NCBI RefSeq assembly: GCF_946480185.1
Contig: NZ_CAMLIG010000025.1
Coordinates: forward strand, 1 to 58,681
Direction of reading: 5' to 3'
DNA length: 58,681 bases
Source of the DNA: an uncultured Pedobacter sp.
GTDB lineage: Bacteria; Bacteroidota; Bacteroidia; Sphingobacteriales; Sphingobacteriaceae
Part shown: positions 45,559 through 55,316 of the stretch, piece after piece
Layout of the letters: each line of letters starts with the position of its first letter
How positions within the stretch are numbered: position 1 is the first letter of the stretch
The notes under the pieces: model-generated
Told to the model about the DNA's origin: nothing
Seen by the model: the letters and a program-made list of their open reading frames with translations, nothing else
The model's database searches: none
Program-made: the position numbers and the translations under genes

Positions 45559-48500
45559 ATGACGAGAGAGTTTTTTGGAAAGATCCTATTTTTATTGTTT
45601 GCCCTTGCGCATTTTTTTTCACTAGAATTATTTGGTCAATCTCAAACAGATATTTCCTTTATACATTTAACAGTCGAAAATGGGCTGTCCCATAATGGTA
45701 TACGTTCCATCATGCAGGATAGCAGGGGTTTTCTCTGGTTTGGAACACGAGATGGGCTTAATAGGTATGATAGCAGAAGCTTTGAAGTTTACCGTAATAT
45801 AGAGCAGGATGGTACCAGCATTAGCTCAGGTTTGGATGTTTACGCACTTTACAGCGATAGGGCTGGTAGGCTTTGGGCAGGTACTTCTAAAGGTTTAAAC
45901 AGGTATATTCCGCAAAACAATTCCTTTGTAAGATACCTCCATACAGAAAAAGATTTAACCAGCATCAGTAATAATGAAGTAAAAGCAATAACTGACGATT
46001 CTAAGGGGAATTTATGGGTGGGTACAGAGAAAGGTTTGAACAGGTTAGATCCAAGTACCGGCAAATTTGACCGCTTTTATAAGCAAACCGCAAATAAAGC
46101 TGGAATTGCCGGCAATCATGTGCAGGCAATTTACGCCGATCGTAAGGGCAATATATGGGTTGGCACCAGTGAGGGGCTTACCATGATGAGCAATCATAAT
46201 AGAAAGTATAGCTTTAAAAATATCTCGCTAAAACCAAACGATCTTGATATTACCACCATTACCCAAGACGATAAAGGTTTATTATGGATAGGTACGCATT
46301 CGGGAGGTTTTTTTAGCCTTTATCCGCCTACAGGTGAAATAAAAAGCTATACCGCCAACAGTTCACCGAACAGTTTAGTAAGTAATATCATTCGTAAAAT
46401 CCTTTATGACGGAACGGATAGGCTTTGGATAGGTACGCTAAAAGGCATCAGCATTTACAATTTAAAAACTGGGAAATACCAGAACTATCGTTATGATCCG
46501 AACAACCCCAGTAGTGTAAACCATAACTCTATTTATGATATTTATAAAGACAGGGCAGGTTCTATTTGGGTAGCTACTTTTTACGGAGGTGTTAGCGTAT
46601 ATCATCCTAACACTACCCCTTTCCAGATGTTCCGATATAGTAGCACGGCTAACAGCATCAGCGGAAATGTGATTAGCCAGATCAAAGAAGATAGCGTCCA
46701 CAACCTTTGGATAGGAACAGAAGGAGAAGGGCTTAATTATTACGATAGGGTAAACGGGAAATTTATCAATTACAGAAGTGGTTCAGCAGAGCGGGGTACA
46801 ATAAGCTCTAATCTTATAAAAGCAATTTCTATAGATCATGAAGGAAAGGTGTGGGTAGGCTCCCATGATGGAGGACTTGATTATTTTGACAAGAAAACGG
46901 GCAAATTTGTACATTATGCCCCTAATCCTAATAATCCATTTTTGAGGAATATTTATAGTCTGTTGCATGATAGTCAGGGCAGGTTTTGGGCAGGTACGCT
47001 TAACAAGGGACTTTATCTGTACGATAATGATAAGAAAGCTTTCCGCTCATTAATGCGCAATAATGAAAAGCCACACTTGAACGAAACCAACATTACTTCT
47101 CTTTTTGAAGACAGTAGAGGAGCTGTATGGGTAAGCACTAATAAAGGATTGTACTTGTTGGCTAAAAAAACAGAAAATTTTAAACACTTAAACGGTGCGT
47201 ACGGATTAAAGATTGACCGAGACAATGTAAATTTTGTACAGGAAGACCACCGCAAACGAATATGGATAGGTACCTATGATAAAGGGCTGATACTTTACGA
47301 TCAGAGGAATAAAAAGCAGCAAGCAATTTATACGGAAAAAAATGGACTTCCAAGCAATAATGTACTTGGGTTGTTAGAAGATAGCAGCGGGACTTTTTGG
47401 ATCAGTACTAATAATGGATTATCCCGATATGACGGACGTAGCTTTATAAATTATAGTACAGAAGACGGATTGCCAGGAAATGTGTTTAATATAAACTCTT
47501 ATTTAAAAGATAGCAAAGGGCAGATGTATTTTGGTACCTATAGCGGTTTGGTGAGTTTTCTGCCAAAAGACATCAAACAAAACAATTATCGGCCGGATGT
47601 TTATTTTACAGGCCTAAGTCTTTTTGGCGAGCAGGTGGCCATAAATGACAATAGTAGGCTGTTAAAACAGAGTATCTCCACTACCAAGGCGCTCACATTT
47701 GCTTATGATCAAAATGTATTTACTATAGATTTTGCACTTCTTAACTACACCAAATCAGACAAAAATACTTATGCCTACAAGCTTGAGGGTTTTGATAGAA
47801 ATTGGAACTACGTAAAAAGCCCTTCGGCTAGTTATAGCAATTTGCCTAGCGGAAACTACACACTTTTTGTAAAAGCCGCTAATAATGACGGAGTGTGGAT
47901 CAACAAGCCTATCAGTATGTCCATCACTATTAACCCACCGTTTTGGAAAACCTGGTGGGCATACTTGCTCTACTTAGTTCTGTTTTTAACGGCAATGCTT
48001 TTTATTATCCGGTTTTTTAGCGAAAGAGAAAAATTAAAAGCTGAGCTATACTATGAACATTTGAACAGCGAAGCAATAAAAGAGCTTTACCAATCTAAAA
48101 TGGATTTCTTTACCAGAATTTCTCATGAGATTAGAACCCCCTTAACTTTAATTACCGCACCGGTGGAAAGTATTGTTGAAAGTAGCGATAATGCGGATTT
48201 AGTTAAACGTAATATCAATATCGTTAAACGTAGCACAGATAGGTTGCTTAAACTGATAAACGAACTTTTAGATTTTAGAAAGCTAGAATCAGGCGAAGAA
48301 GACCTTTATTATACACAAGTAGAAGCCAATGATTTTTGCCGTAAAATTTACGACTCATTTACTCAAATGGCCGAAGAACAAAAAGTTGATTTTAGATTTG
48401 TACCCTCAAAAGATAAATTATTTGTGGCTATTGATGAAGATCAGCTGGAGAAAGTATTGTATAATTTGCTGACCAATTCGTTTAAAAATGTTCATAAAAA

Positions 48501-49653
48501 CGGAGAGGTTACACTTTCAGTTGCAGAAGATAGAGAGAATTTCACAATTGAAGTGCAGGATAATGGGGTGGGGATAGCCGAAGAAAATTTAGACAAGATA
48601 TTTACTAATTTTTTTCAGGTAAAAAATGAAAAAAGCGAAAAAAAAGGATGGGGTATAGGCCTACCCTTAGTAAAGGCCATCGTTGAAAAACACCAAGGAA
48701 AGATAGATATAAAAAGTAAACAAGAAAACAGCAACGAATCAGGTTTCACTAACTTTAAACTGATTTTTCCTAAAAAAGCAATTAACCGAGATGTGCAAAA
48801 AAGCGTTGAAATGATTGAAAAAGTAAAAGTTCAGTCCTCTGCCACACAAATGGTTAAGCCTATAATATCAGCAGTAAATAGCAATAACGACCAACAGTAT
48901 AGTATTTTATTGGTAGAGGATAATGACGAACTGAGAGCTTTTATTAAAGACTCTTTAACTGATAAGTATCGAATAATTGAAAGTATAAACGGAAAGGAAG
49001 GCTTGGATATGGCTACTACAGAAGTTCCGGATATGATCATTTCTGATGTAGATATGCCTTTAATAAATGGCTTTGAGTTTGCCAAGCAAATTAAAACAAA
49101 CGAAGTAACAAGCCATATTCCAATTATCATGCTTACTGCTTTTACCACAGAAGAGAACCGGGTAGCAGGCTTAGAATCTGGTGTAGAGATTTATTTAACA
49201 AAACCCTTCAATTTAAAAGTACTAAAGTTAAGTATTGATAATATGGTCAATTCTATACATAGCATTCGGTCAAAATATTCAAAACAAATTCTATTGATGC
49301 CTAAAAAAGTAGAAATCCAATCTATGGATGAAAAATTTTTAGATAAATGTATGCAACTTATTGAGGAGAATTTAAACGACCAAAATTTTAATGTGAGCGT
49401 TTTGGTGGATAAAATTGGGATGTCGCAAGCGGTTTTGTACAAGAAACTAAAGGCATTAACAGGGTTAAACATTACCGATTTTATTAAATCTATCCGGCTT
49501 AAAAGGGCCGCTCAGCTTCTAGAAGAAAATAAACTAAGTATTGCAGATATTGCTTACTTGGTAGGTTTTAATGATAGAAAATATTTTAGCAAAGAGTTTA
49601 AAAAACAGTATGGCGTTTCTCCAAAAGCATATATTGAAATAAATTTAGCATAA
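45559..49653 (+). CDS. Hybrid two-component sensor/regulator (HTCS2)
   Basis: 1364 residues. After the signal peptide, Reg_prop propeller repeats fill residues about 30-690 (LWFGTRDGLNRYD, NLWVGTEKGLNRLD, LWIGTHSGGFFSLY and more). They are followed by a Y_Y_Y domain (about 700-785), a transmembrane helix near 800-820, HisKA with H856 (ISHEIRTPLT), HATPase (GWGIGLPLVKAI), a receiver with D1163 (ISDVDMPLINGF) and an AraC-type C-terminus. It should sense an oligosaccharide in the periplasm and activate the adjacent SusC-SusD-fasciclin operon, whose promoter carries a 17-bp dyad. It is distinct in sequence from HTCS1, so the two Sus systems probably answer to different ligands. Confidence 0.95.
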   Translation: MTREFFGKILFLLFALAHFFSLELFGQSQTDISFIHLTVENGLSHNGIRSIMQDSRGFLWFGTRDGLNRYDSRSFEVYRNIEQDGTSISSGLDVYALYSDRAGRLWAGTSKGLNRYIPQNNSFVRYLHTEKDLTSISNNEVKAITDDSKGNLWVGTEKGLNRLDPSTGKFDRFYKQTANKAGIAGNHVQAIYADRKGNIWVGTSEGLTMMSNHNRKYSFKNISLKPNDLDITTITQDDKGLLWIGTHSGGFFSLYPPTGEIKSYTANSSPNSLVSNIIRKILYDGTDRLWIGTLKGISIYNLKTGKYQNYRYDPNNPSSVNHNSIYDIYKDRAGSIWVATFYGGVSVYHPNTTPFQMFRYSSTANSISGNVISQIKEDSVHNLWIGTEGEGLNYYDRVNGKFINYRSGSAERGTISSNLIKAISIDHEGKVWVGSHDGGLDYFDKKTGKFVHYAPNPNNPFLRNIYSLLHDSQGRFWAGTLNKGLYLYDNDKKAFRSLMRNNEKPHLNETNITSLFEDSRGAVWVSTNKGLYLLAKKTENFKHLNGAYGLKIDRDNVNFVQEDHRKRIWIGTYDKGLILYDQRNKKQQAIYTEKNGLPSNNVLGLLEDSSGTFWISTNNGLSRYDGRSFINYSTEDGLPGNVFNINSYLKDSKGQMYFGTYSGLVSFLPKDIKQNNYRPDVYFTGLSLFGEQVAINDNSRLLKQSISTTKALTFAYDQNVFTIDFALLNYTKSDKNTYAYKLEGFDRNWNYVKSPSASYSNLPSGNYTLFVKAANNDGVWINKPISMSITINPPFWKTWWAYLLYLVLFLTAMLFIIRFFSEREKLKAELYYEHLNSEAIKELYQSKMDFFTRISHEIRTPLTLITAPVESIVESSDNADLVKRNINIVKRSTDRLLKLINELLDFRKLESGEEDLYYTQVEANDFCRKIYDSFTQMAEEQKVDFRFVPSKDKLFVAIDEDQLEKVLYNLLTNSFKNVHKNGEVTLSVAEDRENFTIEVQDNGVGIAEENLDKIFTNFFQVKNEKSEKKGWGIGLPLVKAIVEKHQGKIDIKSKQENSNESGFTNFKLIFPKKAINRDVQKSVEMIEKVKVQSSATQMVKPIISAVNSNNDQQYSILLVEDNDELRAFIKDSLTDKYRIIESINGKEGLDMATTEVPDMIISDVDMPLINGFEFAKQIKTNEVTSHIPIIMLTAFTTEENRVAGLESGVEIYLTKPFNLKVLKLSIDNMVNSIHSIRSKYSKQILLMPKKVEIQSMDEKFLDKCMQLIEENLNDQNFNVSVLVDKIGMSQAVLYKKLKALTGLNITDFIKSIRLKRAAQLLEENKLSIADIAYLVGFNDRKYFSKEFKKQYGVSPKAYIEINLA

Positions 49654-49690
49654 TTCCACCTAGCTTAATAATTACCCCCAAAAAAACTGA

Positions 49691-49728
49691 TTTGAACCCT
49701 AAATGGCAGTTACTGCCATCTATATTTG
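49691..49728 (+). promoter_or_regulatory. Promoter of the second Sus operon with 17-bp dyad
   Basis: ATGGCAGT-T-ACTGCCAT (49703-49719) is a perfect inverted repeat with a 1-base centre. Two bases later TATATTTG (49721-49728) matches the Bacteroidota -7 box TAnnTTTG. A TTTG at 49691-49694 may be the upstream element, though the spacing is long. This is the expected place for an activator such as HTCS2. Transcription would start near 49735, giving a leader of about 175 nt. Confidence 0.6.
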
Positions 49729-49830
49729 AATCTATTAACCAATTTATAAATTCTCTGTTCTCATAAAATAGCTTTCAAAATAAAGATGGTTAGGATGAGA
49801 CGAGCAGTTTTAGAAGAGAAATAGCGTATA

Positions 49831-49850
49831 AGGCAAATTCAATTTTGCCT
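49831..49850 (+). other. Hairpin in the SusC leader
   Basis: AGGCAAA / TTTGCCT with a 6-nt loop, 60 bp before the SusC start and inside the predicted leader. It has no T run after it, so an RNA leader structure is more likely than a terminator. Confidence 0.4.
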
Positions 49851-49910
49851 AACAATAAATTTCTTCACTCATTATAAATGACAATTATTTAAACCCAAAT
49901 TAACTAAATT

Positions 49911-52900
49911 ATGACCTACACTTACAATTTCAAGGTGTTCAACAAGCTTTTGTTTGTTTGTTTGCTTTTGGTCTTTGCAATTAGCGCAAGAGCACAAACT
50001 GAAAAAACAATTCGCGGCACCGTTCAGGGGATTAACGGAGAAACCATTCCTGGGGTTACCGTAACGCAAAAAGGAACTAAAAATACTACCCAAACAGATT
50101 TATCAGGGAAATATCAAATCAAAATGCTCAAAGGATCTAATGATTTGGTGTTCTCATTTTTGGGATTTAAAACACTTACCCAAACTATTGGCGCAAGCAA
50201 TACGGTAAATATTACTTTAAAAGAAGATTTATTAGGTTTACAGGAGGTGGTAGTTACAGGTTACACCGTTGAGAAGAAACGCGATGTCCTTGGCTCTATT
50301 GGTTCTATAAAAGCCGAACAGATTGAGCAAACCACACCGATAGGGGCGCTAGATGCAATCCAAGGAAGAATGGCCGGCGTCTCCATATCCACTAATAATG
50401 GGCCGGGTAACGGAACCGATATCAAAATTAGAGGAACTTCTACCTTATCGGGTGGCGTTAATCCACTTTACGTGGTGGATGGCCAACAATTGGATAATAT
50501 AGACAACCTAAACCCAAACGATATTGCTAGTATTGAGGTTTTGAAAGATGGTGCTTCTGCCGCTATCTATGGTGCGCAGTCTGCTAATGGTGTGGTCATT
50601 GTAACTACAAAAAAAGGAAAAGTAGGACACACAAAAGTGGATGCCACTTACGTAAGAACTTACAGTGATTTAACCAGTACATTGCCCGTGGCAAACACCA
50701 GACAAAGGTTATTGTCAGAGTTTTTGAAAAAAGGTACAGATCCCACGGTTAATCAAGACTCTTTAAGTATAAGACTTCAGCAAAACCCAGATTTGCAATC
50801 TGAAATTACCAGAACTTCAGTAAGAGACGAATTTAACATGTCTTTTAGCGGTGCTAATCAAAGAAGTGACTTTTATGCGAATTTAGGATATCTTAATCAA
50901 AACGGAATAGTAATAAATAGTGCGTACAAAAGAATTAATAGCAATATAAACTTAAATTTTGATATTAATAACACCATTAAGGCTGGTTTCCGTATAAACA
51001 GTTCTTATCAACTAACGGACGGTTTAGATGAACTTAGCGTATTCAGGCATTTAATTAGGCGACCGGCATATTATCCTGTAAGGGACTTTGATGGATCTTT
51101 ATTTCCATTAATAGCAGGTCTAAGAAATCCGCTTGCACAGGCAGAAGCCTCTACTAATACAGCTCGGGTTTATAGAGCCCAACTATTTAATTTTGTGGAA
51201 GTGAAAATTTCAAAAGATTTAAAATTTAGGTCAACACTAGGCGGTAATTTTGGGTTTAATAAGAAAAATGTATTTAATCCTTCAATTGTTCAGCCTATAG
51301 GCCAAGATCCGGTGGGTTATGAACAAGAAAATCTAGCTGTTGATTATCAACACGAGGATTATTTCACTTATAATAAAAAAATCGGTAAGAATAATATTAC
51401 GGGTTTAGCCGGTTTTCAGCTTCAAAAATGGAATCAAGAAAATTCACTTATTTATGGAACCTTTAATTCGGATCTTATCACAACATTTAATAATGTGAAG
51501 GTATTAGATCTAACCAGATTAAATAACGATACACAAGAGCAACATTCTTTAATGTCGTTCTACGGGAAAGTAGGATATGACTATTCTGGTAAATACCTTT
51601 TTTCCGCTACGTTAAGAAGGGATGGTTCGTCACGATTCGGAGTTGATAAAAGATTTGGTAATTTTCCGTCAGTGGCTGCCGGTTGGAGGGTTAGTGATGA
51701 AGATTTTATGAAATCTTTAAAGAAAACTATTTCAGATTTAAAACTTAGGGTAGCTTACGGGGTAAACGGTAATGAGAGAATCGGTAATTATGATGCTTTA
51801 GCTCTTTATGCGCCCGGAAGCTATTATGATGGTCTAAATGGGGTAGCAACTACTCGCTTAGCAAACGTAAATCTGTCTTGGGAAAGAACTAAGTCTATTA
51901 ACTACGGACTCGATTTGAGTTTGTTTGACGGAATTATAAACCTTACAGCAGATGCTTACGTGAAAACAACAGATAATTTACTGTATGATGTCCCACTCCC
52001 AACAGAAACTGGTTATAGCAGCATCAGAGCGAATATAGGGTCTGTAGAGAATAGAGGACTTGAGTTTTTTATAAGCGCCACCCCTCTAAAAGTTAAAAAT
52101 TTTCAATGGACATCCAGTTTTAATATCGCATTTAATAAAAACAAGGTCCTAAGTTTAAATAATCCTGCTGGTTTTGAAACAGCGATTTATCAAATAAAAC
52201 CTGGTGAATCTTTGGGTAATATGTATGGTTATACACAGTTGGGGGTTTTTCCTTATGACCAATCTAATGCTTTTACTCCGGATGGTGTTCAGCTAACGCC
52301 TACGTTTGGAACAGACGGTAAAACTTTTACAGGCTATAATTTAAACGGACAGGTTTACACCGGTGATGTAAAACAGCTCAAAGTGGGGTCAACGGTGCTA
52401 AAAGGTGGTGATATCTATTGGAAAGATTTGAATGGGGATTTTAATATTGATAAGGAAAACGACCGGTCTGTTTTAGGAAATGGGTATGCAAAAGCCTTTG
52501 GAGGTTTTTTCAATGAGTTCAAATATAAGGATTTCGGTTTTTCGTTTCTGTTTGACTTTAACTTTGGGAATGATATCTATCGTCAGTATGACGTTGAAAG
52601 AGATTTCTCCACTGCATACGGCCAAACTGCAGAACCAGCAATGATAGACAATGCTTGGCGTAAACAAGGTGATATTACCATTTACCCTAGCTTAGACTCA
52701 AAACGAACCGAAAACTTTATTGCTCCAAATTCCTTTTTTGTTAATAAAGCTGATTACATAAAGCTTAGAAACGTAAAACTAAATTATATTTTGCCAAGAA
52801 GATATCTGGATAAAGTTAAGTGGATAAAGGGAGCTTCTTTGAGTGTTTCTGCCAATAACCCTTTGGTTTGGACTAACTACCCCGGATATAATCCAGAGCT

Positions 52901-52994
52901 GGGAACTAGAGGAAATCCTTTACAGCCAGGATATGATAACTTAAGATACCCTAGTTATAGAGAAATTATTTTGGGTTTAAACGCTCAATTTTAA
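49911..52994 (+). CDS. SusC/RagA-family TonB-dependent transporter (locus 2)
   Basis: 1027 residues. Signal peptide (ends SARAQ), carboxypeptidase-like beta domain (TIRGTVQGINGETIPGVTV), TonB-box/plug region with EVVVTGYTVEKKRDVLGS, then IDNLNPNDIASIEVLKDGASAAIYG, and a beta barrel ending in LGLNAQF. There is no STN domain or stub, unlike locus 1. It imports oligosaccharides through the outer membrane with TonB energy. SusD follows after 32 bp. The sequence differs enough from locus 1 to suggest a different ligand rather than a recent copy. Confidence 0.95.
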   Translation: MTYTYNFKVFNKLLFVCLLLVFAISARAQTEKTIRGTVQGINGETIPGVTVTQKGTKNTTQTDLSGKYQIKMLKGSNDLVFSFLGFKTLTQTIGASNTVNITLKEDLLGLQEVVVTGYTVEKKRDVLGSIGSIKAEQIEQTTPIGALDAIQGRMAGVSISTNNGPGNGTDIKIRGTSTLSGGVNPLYVVDGQQLDNIDNLNPNDIASIEVLKDGASAAIYGAQSANGVVIVTTKKGKVGHTKVDATYVRTYSDLTSTLPVANTRQRLLSEFLKKGTDPTVNQDSLSIRLQQNPDLQSEITRTSVRDEFNMSFSGANQRSDFYANLGYLNQNGIVINSAYKRINSNINLNFDINNTIKAGFRINSSYQLTDGLDELSVFRHLIRRPAYYPVRDFDGSLFPLIAGLRNPLAQAEASTNTARVYRAQLFNFVEVKISKDLKFRSTLGGNFGFNKKNVFNPSIVQPIGQDPVGYEQENLAVDYQHEDYFTYNKKIGKNNITGLAGFQLQKWNQENSLIYGTFNSDLITTFNNVKVLDLTRLNNDTQEQHSLMSFYGKVGYDYSGKYLFSATLRRDGSSRFGVDKRFGNFPSVAAGWRVSDEDFMKSLKKTISDLKLRVAYGVNGNERIGNYDALALYAPGSYYDGLNGVATTRLANVNLSWERTKSINYGLDLSLFDGIINLTADAYVKTTDNLLYDVPLPTETGYSSIRANIGSVENRGLEFFISATPLKVKNFQWTSSFNIAFNKNKVLSLNNPAGFETAIYQIKPGESLGNMYGYTQLGVFPYDQSNAFTPDGVQLTPTFGTDGKTFTGYNLNGQVYTGDVKQLKVGSTVLKGGDIYWKDLNGDFNIDKENDRSVLGNGYAKAFGGFFNEFKYKDFGFSFLFDFNFGNDIYRQYDVERDFSTAYGQTAEPAMIDNAWRKQGDITIYPSLDSKRTENFIAPNSFFVNKADYIKLRNVKLNYILPRRYLDKVKWIKGASLSVSANNPLVWTNYPGYNPELGTRGNPLQPGYDNLRYPSYREIILGLNAQF

Positions 52995-53026
52995 ATTCAT
53001 TTTATTTACACTAGAAATTTAAAATA

Positions 53027-54517
53027 ATGAAAAATAAAAAGAACCATAAACTTGTGGTACTGGTACTGTTAGTAAATATTGTATTAGTTACCTCTTGTAA
53101 AAAATTTCTTGACCTTCAGCCCTTGAGTCAAGTATCAGAAGATAGATTTTGGAAGACAAACAATGATGCCATTGGTGGAGTTGCCGGTATATATGATGGC
53201 ATGCAAGATGCCTATTCAGCAAAGTATTATTTGTGGGGCGAATTTAGAGCTGATAATTACATTAGAACATTGAAAATTACAGGAAATTATCTGCAATTAT
53301 TAACTAATGATTTACAGTCTGCAAACGCGGATGTGGTAGACTGGACAAAATTATACAGTACCATCAACAGAGCAAATACTGCAATAGCGAATATTCCTAA
53401 TATTCCGGGCTATGATCCTAATTTGTTAGCAGAAGCGTATGCAATAAGAGCTTTTGCTTATTTTGATGCGGTTAGGGTATGGGGACAAGCGCCAGTTTAT
53501 TTAGAGCCTATTAAAGGGTTAGGTGATGATATTTATAGACCACAAACAGACGGCACAAAAATAATTAATGACGTGGTTCTGTCAGATCTTAATAAGGCGG
53601 AACAATTGATGACGAATACGAGTAGTAATTATCATTTTTCAAAAGCAAGCATTTATTGTTTAGAAGCAAATATTTATTGGTATTTAAATGATTATCCAAA
53701 GGCTAAGGTTGCTTTAGATAAATTTATCGCACTAAATGATCAAATAAAGGCTTATAAACTGGTAACTACTAGAGATGCTTGGGAAAAGCAATTTTTGGCA
53801 GAAGATGCGCCCAATGATTTTCAGATAAGTACTGAAACCATCCTCAATTTAAAATATGACTACACCCAGGATGCTAATCAGGCAAGTAATAGGCTTCTAT
53901 TTATGTGTTCTATTCCTCAGTTTGCTATATCTCCTCTTATACAAACGAAATGGACAACGTTATTTCCTATAGACAGGGATAGCTGGAATGCAAAATATCC
54001 AAACAACCCTCCAATAGCGAGGGATGCAACTGGAAATCCATTATACGGGGATTGGAGATATTTCGAAACCGTAGAGCAGGGAGTGGCGCCAGGTACTGCT
54101 CGCGTTGCTAAGTATCAAAAAGTACAGTTGCTACCTCAGTTCGATCAAACACAAATCCATATTTATCGCTATTCTGGTATACTTTTAATGAAAGCAATTA
54201 TAGAAAACAGATTAGAGAACAAACAAGGTGCAGTTGATCTTTTAAACCAAATAAGAGTAGCCAGACAGTTGCCAACTGTAAAAATAACAGATTTTAATTC
54301 AATTGATGACTTGGAAAATTATTTGTTAGATGAAAGACAGTTTGAATTGATGGGTGAGGGAAAAAGATGGTGGGATTTAATTAACACTAAAAAGGCAGTA
54401 CAGGTGATGCAACCAATAAATGGTCAAGGAGCAAATAAACTTTTATTTCCTGTTTATACAAATCATTTGATAGACAATCCCAAATTAAAGCAAACCATTG
54501 GTTATAACTCAAATTAA
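53027..54517 (+). CDS. SusD/RagB-family glycan-binding lipoprotein (locus 2)
   Basis: 496 residues, lipobox VTSCKKFLD. The N-terminal FLDLQPLSQVSEDRFW and IGGVAGIYDGMQDAY, the TPR-like AYAIRAFAYFDAVRVWGQAPVY and the C-terminal DERQFELMGEGKRWWDLINTK are standard SusD marks. It is the outer-membrane partner of the SusC just upstream and probably contributes to glycan selection. Six bases separate its stop from the fasciclin gene. Confidence 0.95.
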   Translation: MKNKKNHKLVVLVLLVNIVLVTSCKKFLDLQPLSQVSEDRFWKTNNDAIGGVAGIYDGMQDAYSAKYYLWGEFRADNYIRTLKITGNYLQLLTNDLQSANADVVDWTKLYSTINRANTAIANIPNIPGYDPNLLAEAYAIRAFAYFDAVRVWGQAPVYLEPIKGLGDDIYRPQTDGTKIINDVVLSDLNKAEQLMTNTSSNYHFSKASIYCLEANIYWYLNDYPKAKVALDKFIALNDQIKAYKLVTTRDAWEKQFLAEDAPNDFQISTETILNLKYDYTQDANQASNRLLFMCSIPQFAISPLIQTKWTTLFPIDRDSWNAKYPNNPPIARDATGNPLYGDWRYFETVEQGVAPGTARVAKYQKVQLLPQFDQTQIHIYRYSGILLMKAIIENRLENKQGAVDLLNQIRVARQLPTVKITDFNSIDDLENYLLDERQFELMGEGKRWWDLINTKKAVQVMQPINGQGANKLLFPVYTNHLIDNPKLKQTIGYNSN

Positions 54518-54523
54518 TTAAAG

Positions 54524-55192
54524 ATGAAAAATTTAGAATTAAATAGGCAGAATATTTTGAGACCAATACTTTTAGTAACAATGGTTTTCGCAGTCTTATT
54601 ATCTGCTTGTGATCTCAGGTTGCAGCAAAAGGTTCCATTTAACCCCGAAAGTCCAGAGCTTCCCACTTTTAAAGATCAAACAGCTTGGGATTGGATCCAA
54701 AGTCATCCGGGAGGAGATTTTACTTATATGGAACAAGCAATTAATGTTACAGGATTACAAAATCTTTACAGCCAATTAGATACTCCAAGAACATATCTAC
54801 TGCTGAAAAACGTAGCTTTTACGCAAACTAACGGAATTTTGCAATTAATAACTGGAAGTACAAAAGGAAGTTTAGCTACACTGAATGCAACGAATACGCA
54901 ACGGTTGAAAAATCTGTTAATGTACCATATCATCAGTAAATATGTTGATCAGGGTCCGGATAATTTAAAAGTGCTTTACAAAGATTATTTCTTTCAGACC
55001 TTATTGCCCGGTCCGCAAGGAATTGTTTCTATAAATAGAAATGAAAACTTTAAAATGATTTTCAATGCATCTCCAACGTTGCCTGCGACCAAAAGAAGAA
55101 CTGTTGACGCCACGCAAACACTCCATAATTATATTTTTAAAAATGGAATTGCTGATTTATTACCGATATATATCGGATTAACCCCTTTTTAA
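54524..55192 (+). CDS. Fasciclin-domain lipoprotein (locus 2)
   Basis: 222 residues, lipobox LLSACDLR. A single fasciclin-like domain spans about residues 45-220 (TAWDWIQSHPGGDFTYMEQAINVTGL; RTYLLLKNVAF; TQRLKNLLMYHI). It corresponds to the first domain of the locus 1 lipoprotein but has no CBM96-like or CSPG-like parts. It is third gene of the SusC-SusD operon and followed by a terminator. A surface adhesion or glycan-capture role is inferred from position. Confidence 0.8.
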   Translation: MKNLELNRQNILRPILLVTMVFAVLLSACDLRLQQKVPFNPESPELPTFKDQTAWDWIQSHPGGDFTYMEQAINVTGLQNLYSQLDTPRTYLLLKNVAFTQTNGILQLITGSTKGSLATLNATNTQRLKNLLMYHIISKYVDQGPDNLKVLYKDYFFQTLLPGPQGIVSINRNENFKMIFNASPTLPATKRRTVDATQTLHNYIFKNGIADLLPIYIGLTPF

Positions 55193-55208
55193 CTGGTTTT
55201 TTTAAATT

Positions 55209-55240
55209 AAAAGTACCGAAAATTAGTTTTTGGTACTTTT
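55209..55240 (+). terminator. Strong rho-independent terminator after the second Sus operon
   Basis: AAAAGTACC-G-AAAA-TTAG-TTTT-T-GGTACTTTT: 9 plus 4 paired bases with one G/T mismatch and a 4-nt loop. It lies 17 bp after the fasciclin stop. Confidence 0.8.
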
Positions 55241-55316
55241 AACTTAAAGTCAAATGAAACACATTGATATCAGTAATTGATCTAAAGAAACTTACAGTTT
55301 TTAAAATTAAGAGGTC

